Shown one piece after another: positions 8,527 to 16,727 of a stretch of 38,442 nucleotides of DNA. Under the pieces are notes generated by a model, which ran no database searches, had not been told where the DNA came from, and saw nothing but the letters and a program-made list of their open reading frames with translations. The stretch is from JBMOGA01 sp049318625 (GTDB taxonomy: Bacteria > Pseudomonadota > Alphaproteobacteria > Rhizobiales > Hyphomicrobiaceae). The number at the start of each line of letters is the position of its first letter. Position 1 is the stretch's first letter. Position numbers and translations under genes: made by a program. Where the stretch lies: the NCBI GenBank assembly GCA_049318625.1, contig JBMOGA010000035.1, positions 1-38,442 on the forward strand, read 5' to 3'.

Positions 8527-9180
8527 TCACGCGAGCCGCCACACGATACCCTGCTCGAAGTGGGTCGCCTCGAGCGCCGGGAACACTTGCGCGTCGTAGG
8601 TCGCCAGCCGGGCTCGCGGCGGCAGCGGAAGGCGGGCGGTGGCGCGGTCGGCGTAGAGGATCGAGGCCCCGGCCGCGGCCGCGGTCTCGATGAAGCGGGC
8701 CACCCGCGTCGACAGTTCCGGCTCGTAGACGACGTCGCTCAGCAGCACGACGTCGGCGCCGAGAAGATCGCCGGCCAGCAGGTCCGTACCGGCGAGTTCG
8801 ACCTCGCAACCGTTGGCCGCGGCATTCAGCGCGATGGCCGAAAGCGCCAGCGGATCGATGTCGTTGGCGATGGCCGAGTGCGCCCCGGCCCGCAGCGCCG
8901 CGATCGCACCGATCCCCGACCCGGCCCCGATATCGAGCACACGCTTGCCGGCGACCTCGCCGGGATTGTCGATCAGGAAGCGGGCTTTGGCTTGCCCGCC
9001 CGGCCAGGCGAACGCCCAATAGGGCCGCCGCGCGGCAACGTCGATCACGCTGAGTTCGATGCCCTGCCAGATATCGAGAGAATGACGGGCCAGATAGAGC
9101 GGCACTTCGGGAACCAGCGGCGCCGTGCCGAGCAGGCAGAACCGCCGGACCAGCGCAGCGTCATCGGTGGAGGTGGCCAT
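8527..9180 (-). CDS. SAM-dependent methyltransferase, ETF-beta lysine methyltransferase-like (paralogue)
   Basis: A 217-residue methyltransferase with RPYWAFAWPGGQAKARFLIDNP, then motif I VLDIGAGSGIG and the acidic loop IANDIDPLA, as in the METTL20/Nnt1-like family. The C-terminal half has VVLLSDVVYEPEL, the usual post-motif II strand. The start ATG at 9180 overlaps the stop codon of the EVE gene by one base (TGATG), so expression depends on that gene. Another member of the family follows immediately at 8521. Two adjacent paralogues suggest two different substrates or a heteromer; neither can be decided from sequence. Confidence 0.85.
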   Translation of the reverse strand: MATSTDDAALVRRFCLLGTAPLVPEVPLYLARHSLDIWQGIELSVIDVAARRPYWAFAWPGGQAKARFLIDNPGEVAGKRVLDIGAGSGIGAIAALRAGAHSAIANDIDPLALSAIALNAAANGCEVELAGTDLLAGDLLGADVVLLSDVVYEPELSTRVARFIETAAAAGASILYADRATARLPLPPRARLATYDAQVFPALEATHFEQGIVWRLA

Positions 9181-9704
9181 CAGCGGCCGATCTCTCGCGG
9201 ATCGAGGCCGCCCATCCGGCACACCTCCACCCACTCTTCCGGCCGTACGGGTTGCACGGACAGACGCATCGACGTCACCAGAGACATGTGGGCGAGCCTT
9301 GGGTTGGCCTTCACGTCGGCGAGCCCGACGGGCTTCGGCAAATCGGTGACGGCGATAACGTCGACACAGGCCCAGGTCCCCGTGTCGTCCTCGGGATCGG
9401 GATGTGCCAGCGCCGAGACGCGCAAGATGCCGACGATCTCCTTACCCTCATTCGAGTGATAGAAGAAGCCGAGATCGCCGAGCCCCATAGCCCGCATGTT
9501 GTTGCGCGCCAGGTAGTTCCGCACGCCCGTCCACGGTTCGCCCGCGGCCCCGCGCGCTTTCAGCATCTCCCAAGAGAACACGTCGGGCTCTGATTTGAAG
9601 AGCCAGTAGGCCGGCGATCCGGCACCATCCGACGACGCTGCGGAGGCGGGCACCGCTTTCGCGGCGGCGCCGCGCTTCACCGTCTTCGCTTTGTCTCGTG
9701 CCAT
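9180..9704 (-). CDS. EVE domain-containing protein
   Basis: A 174-residue protein. Residues about 1-30 form a basic Ala/Lys-rich leader, and the rest is one EVE domain: YWLFKSEPDVFSWEML, WTGVRNYLARNNMRAMGLGDLGFFYHS, VGILRVSALAHPDP and MSLVTSMRLSVQPV. EVE domains (PUA-like fold, THYN1 family) bind modified bases such as 5-methyl- or hydroxymethylcytosine and recur in modification-dependent restriction proteins. Free-standing bacterial versions like this one are common and of unclear role. The ATG at 9704 was preferred because the upstream extension runs into the divergent promoter region and lacks conserved sequence. It is the first gene of a three-gene coupled operon with two methyltransferases. 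Confidence 0.92.
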   Translation of the reverse strand: MARDKAKTVKRGAAAKAVPASAASSDGAGSPAYWLFKSEPDVFSWEMLKARGAAGEPWTGVRNYLARNNMRAMGLGDLGFFYHSNEGKEIVGILRVSALAHPDPEDDTGTWACVDVIAVTDLPKPVGLADVKANPRLAHMSLVTSMRLSVQPVRPEEWVEVCRMGGLDPREIGR

Positions 9705-9820
9705 GCGGCCCCGCTGTTCGCCGGTCGGAGGAATGTTACAAGTGGCGGACGTCGAGAAACGTCGGCACCCACTATAACCGCCCAGCGCGATTCTCAATGC
9801 TGAGGAGCATCCCAGCCACC

Positions 9821-10558
9821 ATGCCGCCGATGCCAACTTGGGATGCAGGCCTGCTGTTCGCGGCCTTCGACCTCGCCGCCGTCGCCATCTTCGCCGTCAC
9901 CGGCGGCCTGGTCGCCAGCCGCAAGCAGATGGACATCTTCGGCTTCGCCATGCTCGGCACCGCCACCGGGATCGGCGGTGGCACCGTGCGCGACGTCCTG
10001 CTCGGGCAGCCCGTGTTCTGGATCGAGGAACCGATCTACCTCGTTGCCTGCGTCCTGGCCGCCAGCATCACGTTCTTCACGGCCCATCTTCTGCACTCCC
10101 GCTATCGGGCCATCCTTTGGCTCGATGCCCTGGGCCTCGCGGTCTACTGCGTGGTCGGCGCCGAGAAGGCGCTGGCGCTCGGCACCGCGCCGCTGGTTGC
10201 CGTGGTGATGGGCGTGGTCACCGCCTCGTTCGGCGGCATCATCCGCGACATCCTGGGTGGCGAGGTTCCCCTGCTGCTGCGCCGCGATGTCTACGTCACG
10301 GCAGCCCTGACCGGAGCCTCGCTGTTCGTCGTCGGACATGCCGCCGGCCTGGCGGATGCCGCGGCCTGGACGCTGGGTGCGATCAGCTGTCTGATCGTGC
10401 GAAGCCTGGCGCTCGTGTTCGAGTGGTCACTGCCCACCTACAAGGCCCGGCCGGGACGCACGCCGGAGGAACTCGCCGCACTCGGACTGTGGCGCTCCGA
10501 CCGCCCGCCCGGCGCCGCACCACCCGATCTCCACAATGACCCGCCCGACCGCCGCTAG
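9821..10558 (+). CDS. TRIC-type cation channel / YicG (UPF0126) family membrane protein
   Basis: A 245-residue polytopic inner-membrane protein with about seven helices and the duplicated UPF0126 architecture. Repeat 1 contains GGLVASRKQMDIFGFAMLG followed by GIGGGTVRDVLLG. Repeat 2 contains GAEKALALG followed by ASFGGIIRDILGG. The paired Gly-rich/RD motifs are the signature of prokaryotic trimeric intracellular cation (TRIC) channels, which conduct K+ and possibly other ions. The ATG at 9821 follows GAGGAG (9802-9807). ATGs at 9797 and 9830 are alternatives. The C-terminus (PPGAAPPDLHNDPP) is a disordered cytoplasmic or periplasmic tail. Transcribed away from the EVE operon. Confidence 0.92.
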   Translation: MPPMPTWDAGLLFAAFDLAAVAIFAVTGGLVASRKQMDIFGFAMLGTATGIGGGTVRDVLLGQPVFWIEEPIYLVACVLAASITFFTAHLLHSRYRAILWLDALGLAVYCVVGAEKALALGTAPLVAVVMGVVTASFGGIIRDILGGEVPLLLRRDVYVTAALTGASLFVVGHAAGLADAAAWTLGAISCLIVRSLALVFEWSLPTYKARPGRTPEELAALGLWRSDRPPGAAPPDLHNDPPDRR

Positions 10559-10702
10559 GGCCGGCGCGGTCGAGGTGGACGCCGGCCCCCGCGCCAGGGA
10601 TGGAGACAGGGCTGCGGTCGCCGAACCGAACCGATCGAGACCGTAAACCCTCTGGACGCCGACGAACACGAACCGATCGCCCCTTCAACCCAGGAGCCCA
10701 GC

Positions 10703-11128
10703 ATGAAACGCCCCGTCACCTACCTGAACCCGCCGAGCGCGCCCCGCGTCATTGGCATGTACAGCCACGTGGCCGTTGCCGAGGCTGGCCGGCTTGCGTT
10801 CATCGCCGGGCAGGTTGCCGTCGACGCCGACGGCAACCTGATCGGCCCCGACGACCTCGGCGCGCAGGTGCCGGTCGTTTTCGCCAACCTCGGCAAGATC
10901 CTCCACGACCTCGGCGCAACCTTCGCCGACGTGGTCGAGTTCACGACCTATCTCGTCGGCCCGGACTGCCGGGCGGCCTGGTTCGAGGCCCGCGCCAAGG
11001 TCTATCCCGAGATTTACCCGAGCGGCGCCTATCCGCCCAACACGCTGCTGATCATCTCCGGCTTGAACAAGCCCGAGATGCGCGTCGAGATCTCCGCCAT
11101 CGTCCGACTACCCGGCAACGCCGGATAG
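10703..11128 (+). CDS. RidA/YjgF/Rid family protein lacking the catalytic arginine
   Basis: A 141-residue single-domain Rid protein: IAGQVAVDADGNLIG, VFANLGKILHDLGATFADVVEFTTYLVG, VYPEIYPSGAYPPNTLLIISGL and VEISAIVRL. RidA proper hydrolyses reactive enamine/imine intermediates using an arginine in the PARSxVEV segment. The aligned segment here is PPNTLLIISGL, with Asn in place of Arg, so it falls in a diverged Rid subgroup and deaminase activity is doubtful. The start codon is set by AGGAG seven bases upstream. It stands alone, 144 bases after the TRIC gene and convergent with 11190-11789. Confidence 0.9.
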   Translation: MKRPVTYLNPPSAPRVIGMYSHVAVAEAGRLAFIAGQVAVDADGNLIGPDDLGAQVPVVFANLGKILHDLGATFADVVEFTTYLVGPDCRAAWFEARAKVYPEIYPSGAYPPNTLLIISGLNKPEMRVEISAIVRLPGNAG

Positions 11129-11189
11129 CGCACGATCGACGCGCGTAGTTGCCTCGCGAGGTGCGTCCACCGCGCACATCGCCGTCACC

Positions 11190-11789
11190 CTATGGCCTCT
11201 GGGCTGTGCGGGGCGCCGCCTCGCGCGTATTGACCGCGATGCCGTACAGTCGCCACTTCGCGCCCACCATCGTGAACAGCATCTCGAACACGACGTTGCG
11301 CGGTGCCGTGTCGTAGTAACCCGACAGATGCAGCATGCCGTCGCCATTCACCGTCGGCGCCACGGAAAGCACCGGTTGAAACAGAATGACCGGCGTGACG
11401 TCAACGCCCGACCCTCTGAGCCCGGCAAAGATCTGGCCGAGCTTCTGCGGCGGATTGGCGTGCTGGAAGGAGGGCGCCGCCAACTCGTGCAGCACACTGT
11501 AGTTTCCGGTTGTGTTGGCCTGGCTCACCGCCGCCATCGTATTCTGGATGAGCAGTGTCAAATGCACCGTATCGGGAACCGCTGGGTGTCCTGCCGCGGT
11601 CGCCGCCGCAGCGCCGGCCGCTTGTGTCGCGACCTCCCGCGCCGGCGTCTTGGCAGCCTTGTTCTCCTTTGCCGCCGGCGCGGGCTTCGCCGGCTCCTTG
11701 GTCTGCGCCACCACCGCGACGCCGCCGGTCACCAGCCCCAGCACCAAGAGAGCCGCCGCGATTCTGATCCGTCCAACTGGACACCACAT
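11190..11789 (-). CDS. Exported hypothetical protein, possibly NTF2-like
   Basis: A 199-residue protein with an N-terminal signal sequence or membrane anchor (IRIAAALLVLGLVTGGVAVVA, about 7-27), then an Ala/Lys/Pro-rich low-complexity spacer (about 30-70). A compact C-terminal domain follows (VHLTLLIQNTMAAVSQANTTGNYSVLHELAAPSF ... MLHLSGYYDT ... FEMLFTMVGAKWRLYGIAV). Its helix-then-beta pattern with a final KWRLYGI strand resembles NTF2-like periplasmic proteins, which is an inference. The ATG at 11789 is preferred because AGGAG lies seven bases upstream; an ATG at 11804 is an alternative. The gene is transcribed from the 92-base gap after the YadA-like gene. Confidence 0.75.
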   Translation of the reverse strand: MWCPVGRIRIAAALLVLGLVTGGVAVVAQTKEPAKPAPAAKENKAAKTPAREVATQAAGAAAATAAGHPAVPDTVHLTLLIQNTMAAVSQANTTGNYSVLHELAAPSFQHANPPQKLGQIFAGLRGSGVDVTPVILFQPVLSVAPTVNGDGMLHLSGYYDTAPRNVVFEMLFTMVGAKWRLYGIAVNTREAAPRTAQRP

Positions 11790-11881
11790 CCGCCAACTCC
11801 TCATGCAACGACACCCTGCTGACCCCGGCGGCGCCGATCGCTTGGCGCAGCCGCACCTCGAGCCCTCGTCCGAAGCTCGGC

Positions 11882-14713
11882 CTACTTCCACGTCCACTGC
11901 ATGCCGGCCCGCGCGGCCACGACCGCGTCCGCATTGTAGGTCTGGTACTCGGAGTATCCGACGCCGAGGCCGACATCGAGCGCGACCCGGTCACCAGTGC
12001 CGAAGCAGTTCCGGCACAACACGCCGATGGCGCTGAACCCGAAGGCATTGGCTTCGCCGTCGAAGTTGCCCCAGCCGACCCGCATGCCGAACCGCTCGCT
12101 TTCCATCAGCGACGGCGCTTCCAGGGCGAGCGAGATGGCGATACCGGCCTGCGCCCGCGCCATCGCCTTGAACAGCGCGCCGCCGTCGGACGCGAGATTT
12201 CCGCTGGCGTCCGTCGTCACCAGCTGCAGCGGGCCGCTCTGGCGCGCTCGGCTGGCATCCGAGGTGATGCCGGGCGTCGTGTAGGTGTTGGCCGAGGTGC
12301 CGAACACCTGCTGGTTCGTCAGGCTCGCCACGGCGTCGTTGCCGTAGGCCGCCGAGTTGGTGGCGGTGGCCCGCGCATTCTGTCCGACAGCGGTCGAATT
12401 GACCCCGGAGGCCTGCGCGCCGACGCCGACGGCGCTGGCACCGGCCGCCGTCGCCTGCGAGGTCTCGCCGAGCGCCGTCGCATTGGCGGCAGTCGCCTGG
12501 GCGCCGGCACCGAAGGCCGCCGTGTTGGCCCCGTTCGCGGTGGCGCCGTTGCCGACCGCCGTCGAGCCGTTCGCACTGGCGTTGAGACCTATCGCGACGG
12601 CCCCCGCCGACACCGCATTCGCACTCGTGCCGATGGCGATGCCGTCGGCCGCCTTGACGCTGGCCTCGCTACCGATCGCCACGGCGCGATCCCCGCCGGC
12701 CGCCGCGCCGCTGCCGAACGCGGCCGAACTGACACCGGTCGCCTGCGCGGCGTTGCCGACCGCGACCGCACTGGTCGCCGTCGCATCGCTCGCCCGCCCG
12801 ATCGCCACCGCATTGCCGGCGCTGGCGGTCGCCGCCGTGAGAGCCCCGCTGCTGCCGCCGATCGCCACGGCATTGTTGCCGGTCGCCTGCACATTGGCGC
12901 CGCCTGCGAACGACCCGGCGTTGTTCGCCGCGGCCCCGATGCCGATCGCCGTGGCGGTGCCGCCCGCGGCGCTGGCATTCTGGCCGACCGCCGTGTTGCC
13001 CGCCGTCACGCCGGCATCCGTCAGCGCACCCGCACCGAGCGCCGTCGAGTTCGCACCAGCAATGGCGGCTTGACCGAACGCCGCACCATTCTCCGAATTT
13101 GCCGTTGCTCCGTTACCGACCGCAGTGGCATTCAACCCATTGGCCAAGGCTGCGTTGCCGAAGGCCGAAGCGCCTGCAAACCCGCTCGCCGATGCGCCGG
13201 AACCGACCACGGTGTTGCCGTTGGTCGAAACTGAAGACGTACCGACCGCGATCGAGGAACCACCCGTCGCCTGTGCCGCGGTGCCCACCGTGGCACCACC
13301 ACCGATCGCGATCGCGGCTGCACCATTCGCGGTGGCATTGCGGCCGAAGGCGCTGGCGCTCTCCGAACTGGCCGCCGCGCCGAAGCCGACAGCGCTCGAG
13401 CCCAGCGCGCTGGCCGTGGCGCCGTCACCGAATGCGGCGGCACTGACGCCGGTCGCCTGCGTGGCGTTGCCGACCGCGACCGCACTGGTCGCCGTCGCAT
13501 CGCTCGCCCGCCCGATCGCCACCGCATTGCCGGCGCTGGCGGTCGCCGCCGTGAGAGCCCCGCTGCTGCCGCCGATCGCCACGGCATTGTTGCCGGTCGC
13601 CTGCACATTGGCGCCGCCTGCGAACGACCCGGCGTTGTTCGCCGCGGCCCCGATGCCGATCGCCGTGGCGGTGCCGCCCGCGGCGCTGGCATTCTGGCCG
13701 ACCGCCGTGTTGCCCGCCGTCACGCCGGCATCCGTCAGCGCACCCGCACCGAGCGCCGTCGAGTTCGCACCAGCAATGGCGGCTTGACCGAACGCCGCAC
13801 CATTCTCCGAATTTGCCGTTGCTCCGTTACCGACCGCAGTGGCATTCAGCGCATTGGCCAAGGCACCGTTGCCGAAGGCCGAAGCGCCGGCCGCACCGTT
13901 CGCCGAGGCACCGTCACCGACGGCCGTGTTGGCGTTGGCCGCTTGCGCCCCGGCACCGATCGCCACGGACCCGGTCGAAACCGCATTCACACCGATGGCG
14001 ATCGCGTTGACTCCGGTGCCGGCCACCGCACCCGTGCCGACCGCGATACCGTTCACGCCGGTGACGCTGGCGCCGCCCGTCGTGCCGTCACCGCCGCCGA
14101 GCGCCACGCCGCCGACCGCAGTGGTCCTGGCGCCGGAAAGGCCGGCCGCCGAACTGCCGCCGATCGCCGTGCCGCTGTTGGCGCTGGCACTCGACTGATT
14201 GCCGATCGCGATGGCCGCCGTGCCGCTGGCGAAGGCACCCGGCGTTCCGCCCGCACCCATGACGCCGCCGATGGCGACCGACCCCTCGCCCGTCGCCCGA
14301 GCACCGGGATCGACGGCCCCGCCGCCACCGATGGCGGTGGCACCGCCGGCCGATGCCTGCGCACCGTTCGCACCGATCGTGCTGCCGCCGATCGCCGTCG
14401 CCGAAAAAGCGGTCGCGGCGCTCGCGTTGCCGAGCCCCACGGCACCGGAATCCGTCGCCGACGCACCGGCGCCCCAGGCCACAGAACCTGCGCCGCTGGC
14501 ATTCGCCGGTGTGCCGGTCGCGCCGCCGCCGCAGGAGATGGCCCCCGTGCCTGCCGTGCTGCCGTCGCCGCATGTCGCCTGCGCCAGAGCCGTGTTGAAC
14601 GGCAGCAGGGCGGCACCCGCGAATGCCGTAACCGCCAGAGCGCCGACCGACGCGGCGAGCCGGATGATCGGCAGGGGCCGGATCGTGTGGATGGCTTTCC
14701 GATCGACGAGCAT
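11882..14713 (-). CDS. YadA-like trimeric autotransporter adhesin
   Basis: A 943-residue outer-membrane adhesin. Residues 1-45 form a long signal peptide (hydrophobic segment IRLAASVGALAVTAFAGAALL, cleavage near ALAQA). About 60-830 is an almost uninterrupted series of YadA-head (left-handed beta-roll) repeats of 14-residue periodicity with the pattern xAxAxGxxAxA. A short neck-like segment (SASRARQSGPLQLVT region) leads into a C-terminal anchor of about 90 residues with four amphipathic strands (AQAGIAISLALEAP ... RFGMRVGWGNFDGEANAFGFSAIG ... ALDVGLGVGYSEYQ ... ARAGMQWTWK). Long coiled-coil stalks are not seen. The ATG at 14713 follows GGGAG at seven to eight bases. Residues about 289-417 and 527-655 are encoded by a perfect 386-bp DNA duplication. 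Role in surface attachment or autoaggregation is inferred from the family. Confidence 0.92.
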   Translation of the reverse strand: MLVDRKAIHTIRPLPIIRLAASVGALAVTAFAGAALLPFNTALAQATCGDGSTAGTGAISCGGGATGTPANASGAGSVAWGAGASATDSGAVGLGNASAATAFSATAIGGSTIGANGAQASAGGATAIGGGGAVDPGARATGEGSVAIGGVMGAGGTPGAFASGTAAIAIGNQSSASANSGTAIGGSSAAGLSGARTTAVGGVALGGGDGTTGGASVTGVNGIAVGTGAVAGTGVNAIAIGVNAVSTGSVAIGAGAQAANANTAVGDGASANGAAGASAFGNGALANALNATAVGNGATANSENGAAFGQAAIAGANSTALGAGALTDAGVTAGNTAVGQNASAAGGTATAIGIGAAANNAGSFAGGANVQATGNNAVAIGGSSGALTAATASAGNAVAIGRASDATATSAVAVGNATQATGVSAAAFGDGATASALGSSAVGFGAAASSESASAFGRNATANGAAAIAIGGGATVGTAAQATGGSSIAVGTSSVSTNGNTVVGSGASASGFAGASAFGNAALANGLNATAVGNGATANSENGAAFGQAAIAGANSTALGAGALTDAGVTAGNTAVGQNASAAGGTATAIGIGAAANNAGSFAGGANVQATGNNAVAIGGSSGALTAATASAGNAVAIGRASDATATSAVAVGNAAQATGVSSAAFGSGAAAGGDRAVAIGSEASVKAADGIAIGTSANAVSAGAVAIGLNASANGSTAVGNGATANGANTAAFGAGAQATAANATALGETSQATAAGASAVGVGAQASGVNSTAVGQNARATATNSAAYGNDAVASLTNQQVFGTSANTYTTPGITSDASRARQSGPLQLVTTDASGNLASDGGALFKAMARAQAGIAISLALEAPSLMESERFGMRVGWGNFDGEANAFGFSAIGVLCRNCFGTGDRVALDVGLGVGYSEYQTYNADAVVAARAGMQWTWK
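12749..13134. repeat. 386-bp perfect direct repeat, copy A (inside the YadA-like gene)
   Basis: By eye this block is base-for-base identical to 13463-13848. The offset is 714 bases, which equals 238 codons or exactly 17 of the 14-residue head repeats, so the duplication preserves both frame and beta-roll register. Both edges end abruptly in diverged sequence (C/T difference at 12748/13462, A/G at 13135/13849). This indicates recent duplication or gene conversion. Confidence 0.9.
13463..13848. repeat. 386-bp perfect direct repeat, copy B (inside the YadA-like gene)
   Basis: Partner of 12749-13134, identical over its whole length. It encodes residues about 289-417 of the adhesin, including SENGAAFGQAAIAGANS and ALTDAGVTAGNTAVGQ, which recur in the other copy at about 527-655. 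Such a repeat is a substrate for deletion or expansion by recombination, which would change adhesin length without breaking the frame. Confidence 0.9.
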
Positions 14714-15103
14714 GGCAATTCTCCCATCTGCAGCGCGGCTGCGCGGGGGCACGCCGGGGCAGGAAATGATCCGTTGGCCAGGAAAACGCACGGTCGAACG
14801 CAACGATGGGCACGCGCACGCGCTACGCGCCGACGGGATCGCTCCTCGCAGTCCGCGCGCGAAACGACAACGCCGAAACGCGCGCCGCGACGCCGATGAC
14901 AGGAGCAATACTGACGATGTCGGATGCCAGGAGCCGTGACTCGCGACAGGCCAGCAATCTAGGGGAAACGATAGATGAGACGTGAACAGCACACAGAGAC
15001 GTGCGGCCCTACATCGCTTTCGATAGATTTCGGCAAGTCAGGAGGCCGGACGCACGCACGACATCGGCGTCCCGTCTTGAAATTTTAAAACGTCAACGGA
15101 TTA
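14714..15103. other. 390-base non-coding stretch upstream of the YadA-like gene
   Basis: It lies between the adhesin start and the 3' end of the cyclase gene, both on minus. The part next to the adhesin is GC-rich. The outer part (about 15078-15106) is notably A/T-rich and follows the cyclase stop codon's far side, so it could hold the adhesin promoter or a weak terminator. I see no convincing -35/-10 pair, hairpin with U-tract or conserved small gene. Confidence 0.5.
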
Positions 15104-16465
15104 TTACGGCGTGGCGCCGAGCCTCTTCAGTCCGGCGCGGCTGTCGGCGTTGGCCGGATCGAGCGCGATCGCCTGGCGATAATCGCGGATCGCGGCGTCG
15201 CGGTTGCCGAGCGCCTCGTGCACGTGGCCGCGCGTATCCCAGACGTAGCTTTCCGTGGACAACAGCGCCACCGCCCGGTCGGCATCGGCCAGCGCCACTT
15301 TAGCCCGCCCCGAACGGAACAACGTCCACGCCCGGTTGTTGTAGGCCTCGCCATGGCGCGGATCGAGGCTGATCGCCGCGTCGTAGTCGGCCACCGCCGT
15401 GTCGTAGGCTCCGAGATCGTAGTGAGCGACGCCGCGATGCGTGTAGGCGTCGGCGGTGGGTTTCGCCGCGATGGACCGCGTCAACGCCGCCAGCGCCTGC
15501 TCGGGCTGCCCGGCCTCGCGATGGCTGCGCCCCAGACGGAAGTGCACGTCGGCCAGCCGGCTCGCATCGAGCCCCGGCAGCGCCAGAACGGGCGTGCAGG
15601 CCGCCACCGCGGCCGCGAGGGCCGCACTGCGGCAACCATCGAACGCCACCTGCAGTGCAGCCTGATCGATGGCCACGGGAGGTGGCGCCGGCGGAACCAC
15701 CGTCGCCGTCACCTGGGGTGCGGCGGGAGCAGGCGCCGCGGGCGCAACTGGCCCTGCGACGACGGCCGGCGCCGCGGGGGGCGCGGCAGGCTTGGCGGGA
15801 GTGGGCCGCTGGAACAGCCCGTTGACCGCGCCGAGCAACAGCACCGCGGCAACCCCCGCCGCAGCGATACCGCCAATGACGACCCGGCGCGCACCGGCGG
15901 CCGGCAGCGCAGGCCCGAAGACAGCGGCCGTGGTCCGGTTCTCGGGGCTGCCGTCGCCGATGGTCAGCGTATAGGCCTGGATCGGATCGGCGAGATTGGC
16001 GAGACGTCGCGTGCCCGCATCGACGAACCGCGTGGTGAGCTTGCCGGCCACCGCCTCCGAAACAGACCGCGAGATGCACAGCCCGCCGACCGGGGCGATC
16101 GCCTCGAGCCCGCTCGCCAGGCTGACCCCTTCGCCGACCAGTTCGCCGCCCTCGTCGATGACGTCGCCGATGGCGATGCCGATGCGGAAATTGATCTGCC
16201 GGCTGGCCGGATAGGCGAGATTGCGCGTTCGCAGGCTTTCCTGCACGTCGATGGCGCAGCGCACCGCGTGTACCGCGCTGTCGAAATCGGCGAGCACGGC
16301 GTCGCCTGCGGTCTTGAAGACGCGCCCTTCGTACTTGGCGATGCTGTCCCGGAACGTCCCGATCAACCCCGCCAGACGGCGCAGGGTATCCTCCTCGTCC
16401 TCGGCCACCAATCGGCTGTAGCCGGCGACGTCGGCGGCCAGGATCACCGCGAGTTTTCTGCGCAC
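15104..16465 (-). CDS. Class III adenylate/guanylate cyclase-domain protein with TPR repeats; catalytic residues partly lost
   Basis: A 453-residue protein in the common rhizobial layout: N-terminal cyclase homology domain (about 1-165), one membrane helix (about 194-218), an Ala/Pro-rich linker, then TPR repeats (about 320-450; AYTHRGVAHYDLGAYDTAVADYDAAI and similar). Metal-binding Asp12 (AADVAGYS) and Asp55 (KTAGDAVLADF) are present, as is the purine-contacting Lys51. The transition-state Asn and Arg of the usual VNxAxR motif are replaced by Ser115 and Gly119 (GVSLASGLE). cAMP synthesis is therefore doubtful and a pseudo-cyclase or regulatory role is possible. The start was taken as GTG 16465 after a GGGGATGG-like ribosome site, directly before the conserved RRKLAVILAADVAGYS. 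Divergent from the XRE-cupin gene. Confidence 0.88.
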   Translation of the reverse strand: MRRKLAVILAADVAGYSRLVAEDEEDTLRRLAGLIGTFRDSIAKYEGRVFKTAGDAVLADFDSAVHAVRCAIDVQESLRTRNLAYPASRQINFRIGIAIGDVIDEGGELVGEGVSLASGLEAIAPVGGLCISRSVSEAVAGKLTTRFVDAGTRRLANLADPIQAYTLTIGDGSPENRTTAAVFGPALPAAGARRVVIGGIAAAGVAAVLLLGAVNGLFQRPTPAKPAAPPAAPAVVAGPVAPAAPAPAAPQVTATVVPPAPPPVAIDQAALQVAFDGCRSAALAAAVAACTPVLALPGLDASRLADVHFRLGRSHREAGQPEQALAALTRSIAAKPTADAYTHRGVAHYDLGAYDTAVADYDAAISLDPRHGEAYNNRAWTLFRSGRAKVALADADRAVALLSTESYVWDTRGHVHEALGNRDAAIRDYRQAIALDPANADSRAGLKRLGATP

Positions 16466-16667
16466 GAGCCCATCCCCGAACCGGCCGCGGCAGGCCGGGA
16501 ACAGCCTGCATGCGACGCTCGATTGTTGGCGGATCGGCGACCCGCTTGCAAGCCGGTCGCGCCACCTATCGCGCGATAGTGTTAAGCGGGAGCATGCCGC
16601 GCAGCCGGCCGGCCGGCGCACACCGGCGCGACGAAAGCCCCCTTAACCGAACGATGGAAAGGCCGGT

Positions 16668-16696
16668 CTGACCGTCGCGCGATCCGGTCGTATACT
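16668..16696 (+). promoter_or_regulatory. Predicted sigma70-type promoter of the XRE-cupin regulator
   Basis: CTGACC (16668-16673) and TATACT (16691-16696) are separated by 17 bases. They sit 31 bases before the ATG at 16728, giving a short leader of about 25 bases. The -10 element is one mismatch from consensus in otherwise GC-rich DNA. Recognised by eye only. Confidence 0.55.
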
Positions 16697-16727
16697 ATCG
16701 CCCGACCTGTAGCCCCCGGTGATTCCC

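Noticed and set aside
11882..14713. Regularly repeated DNA that could suggest a CRISPR or satellite array
   Set aside because: Periodicity is 42 bases (14 codons) in a continuous coding frame without unique spacers, as in YadA-type head repeats.
12357..14939. Ala/Pro-rich plus-strand frames opposite the adhesin
   Set aside because: They are mirror products of the repeated head codons; signal peptide, head repeats and anchor are all on the minus strand.
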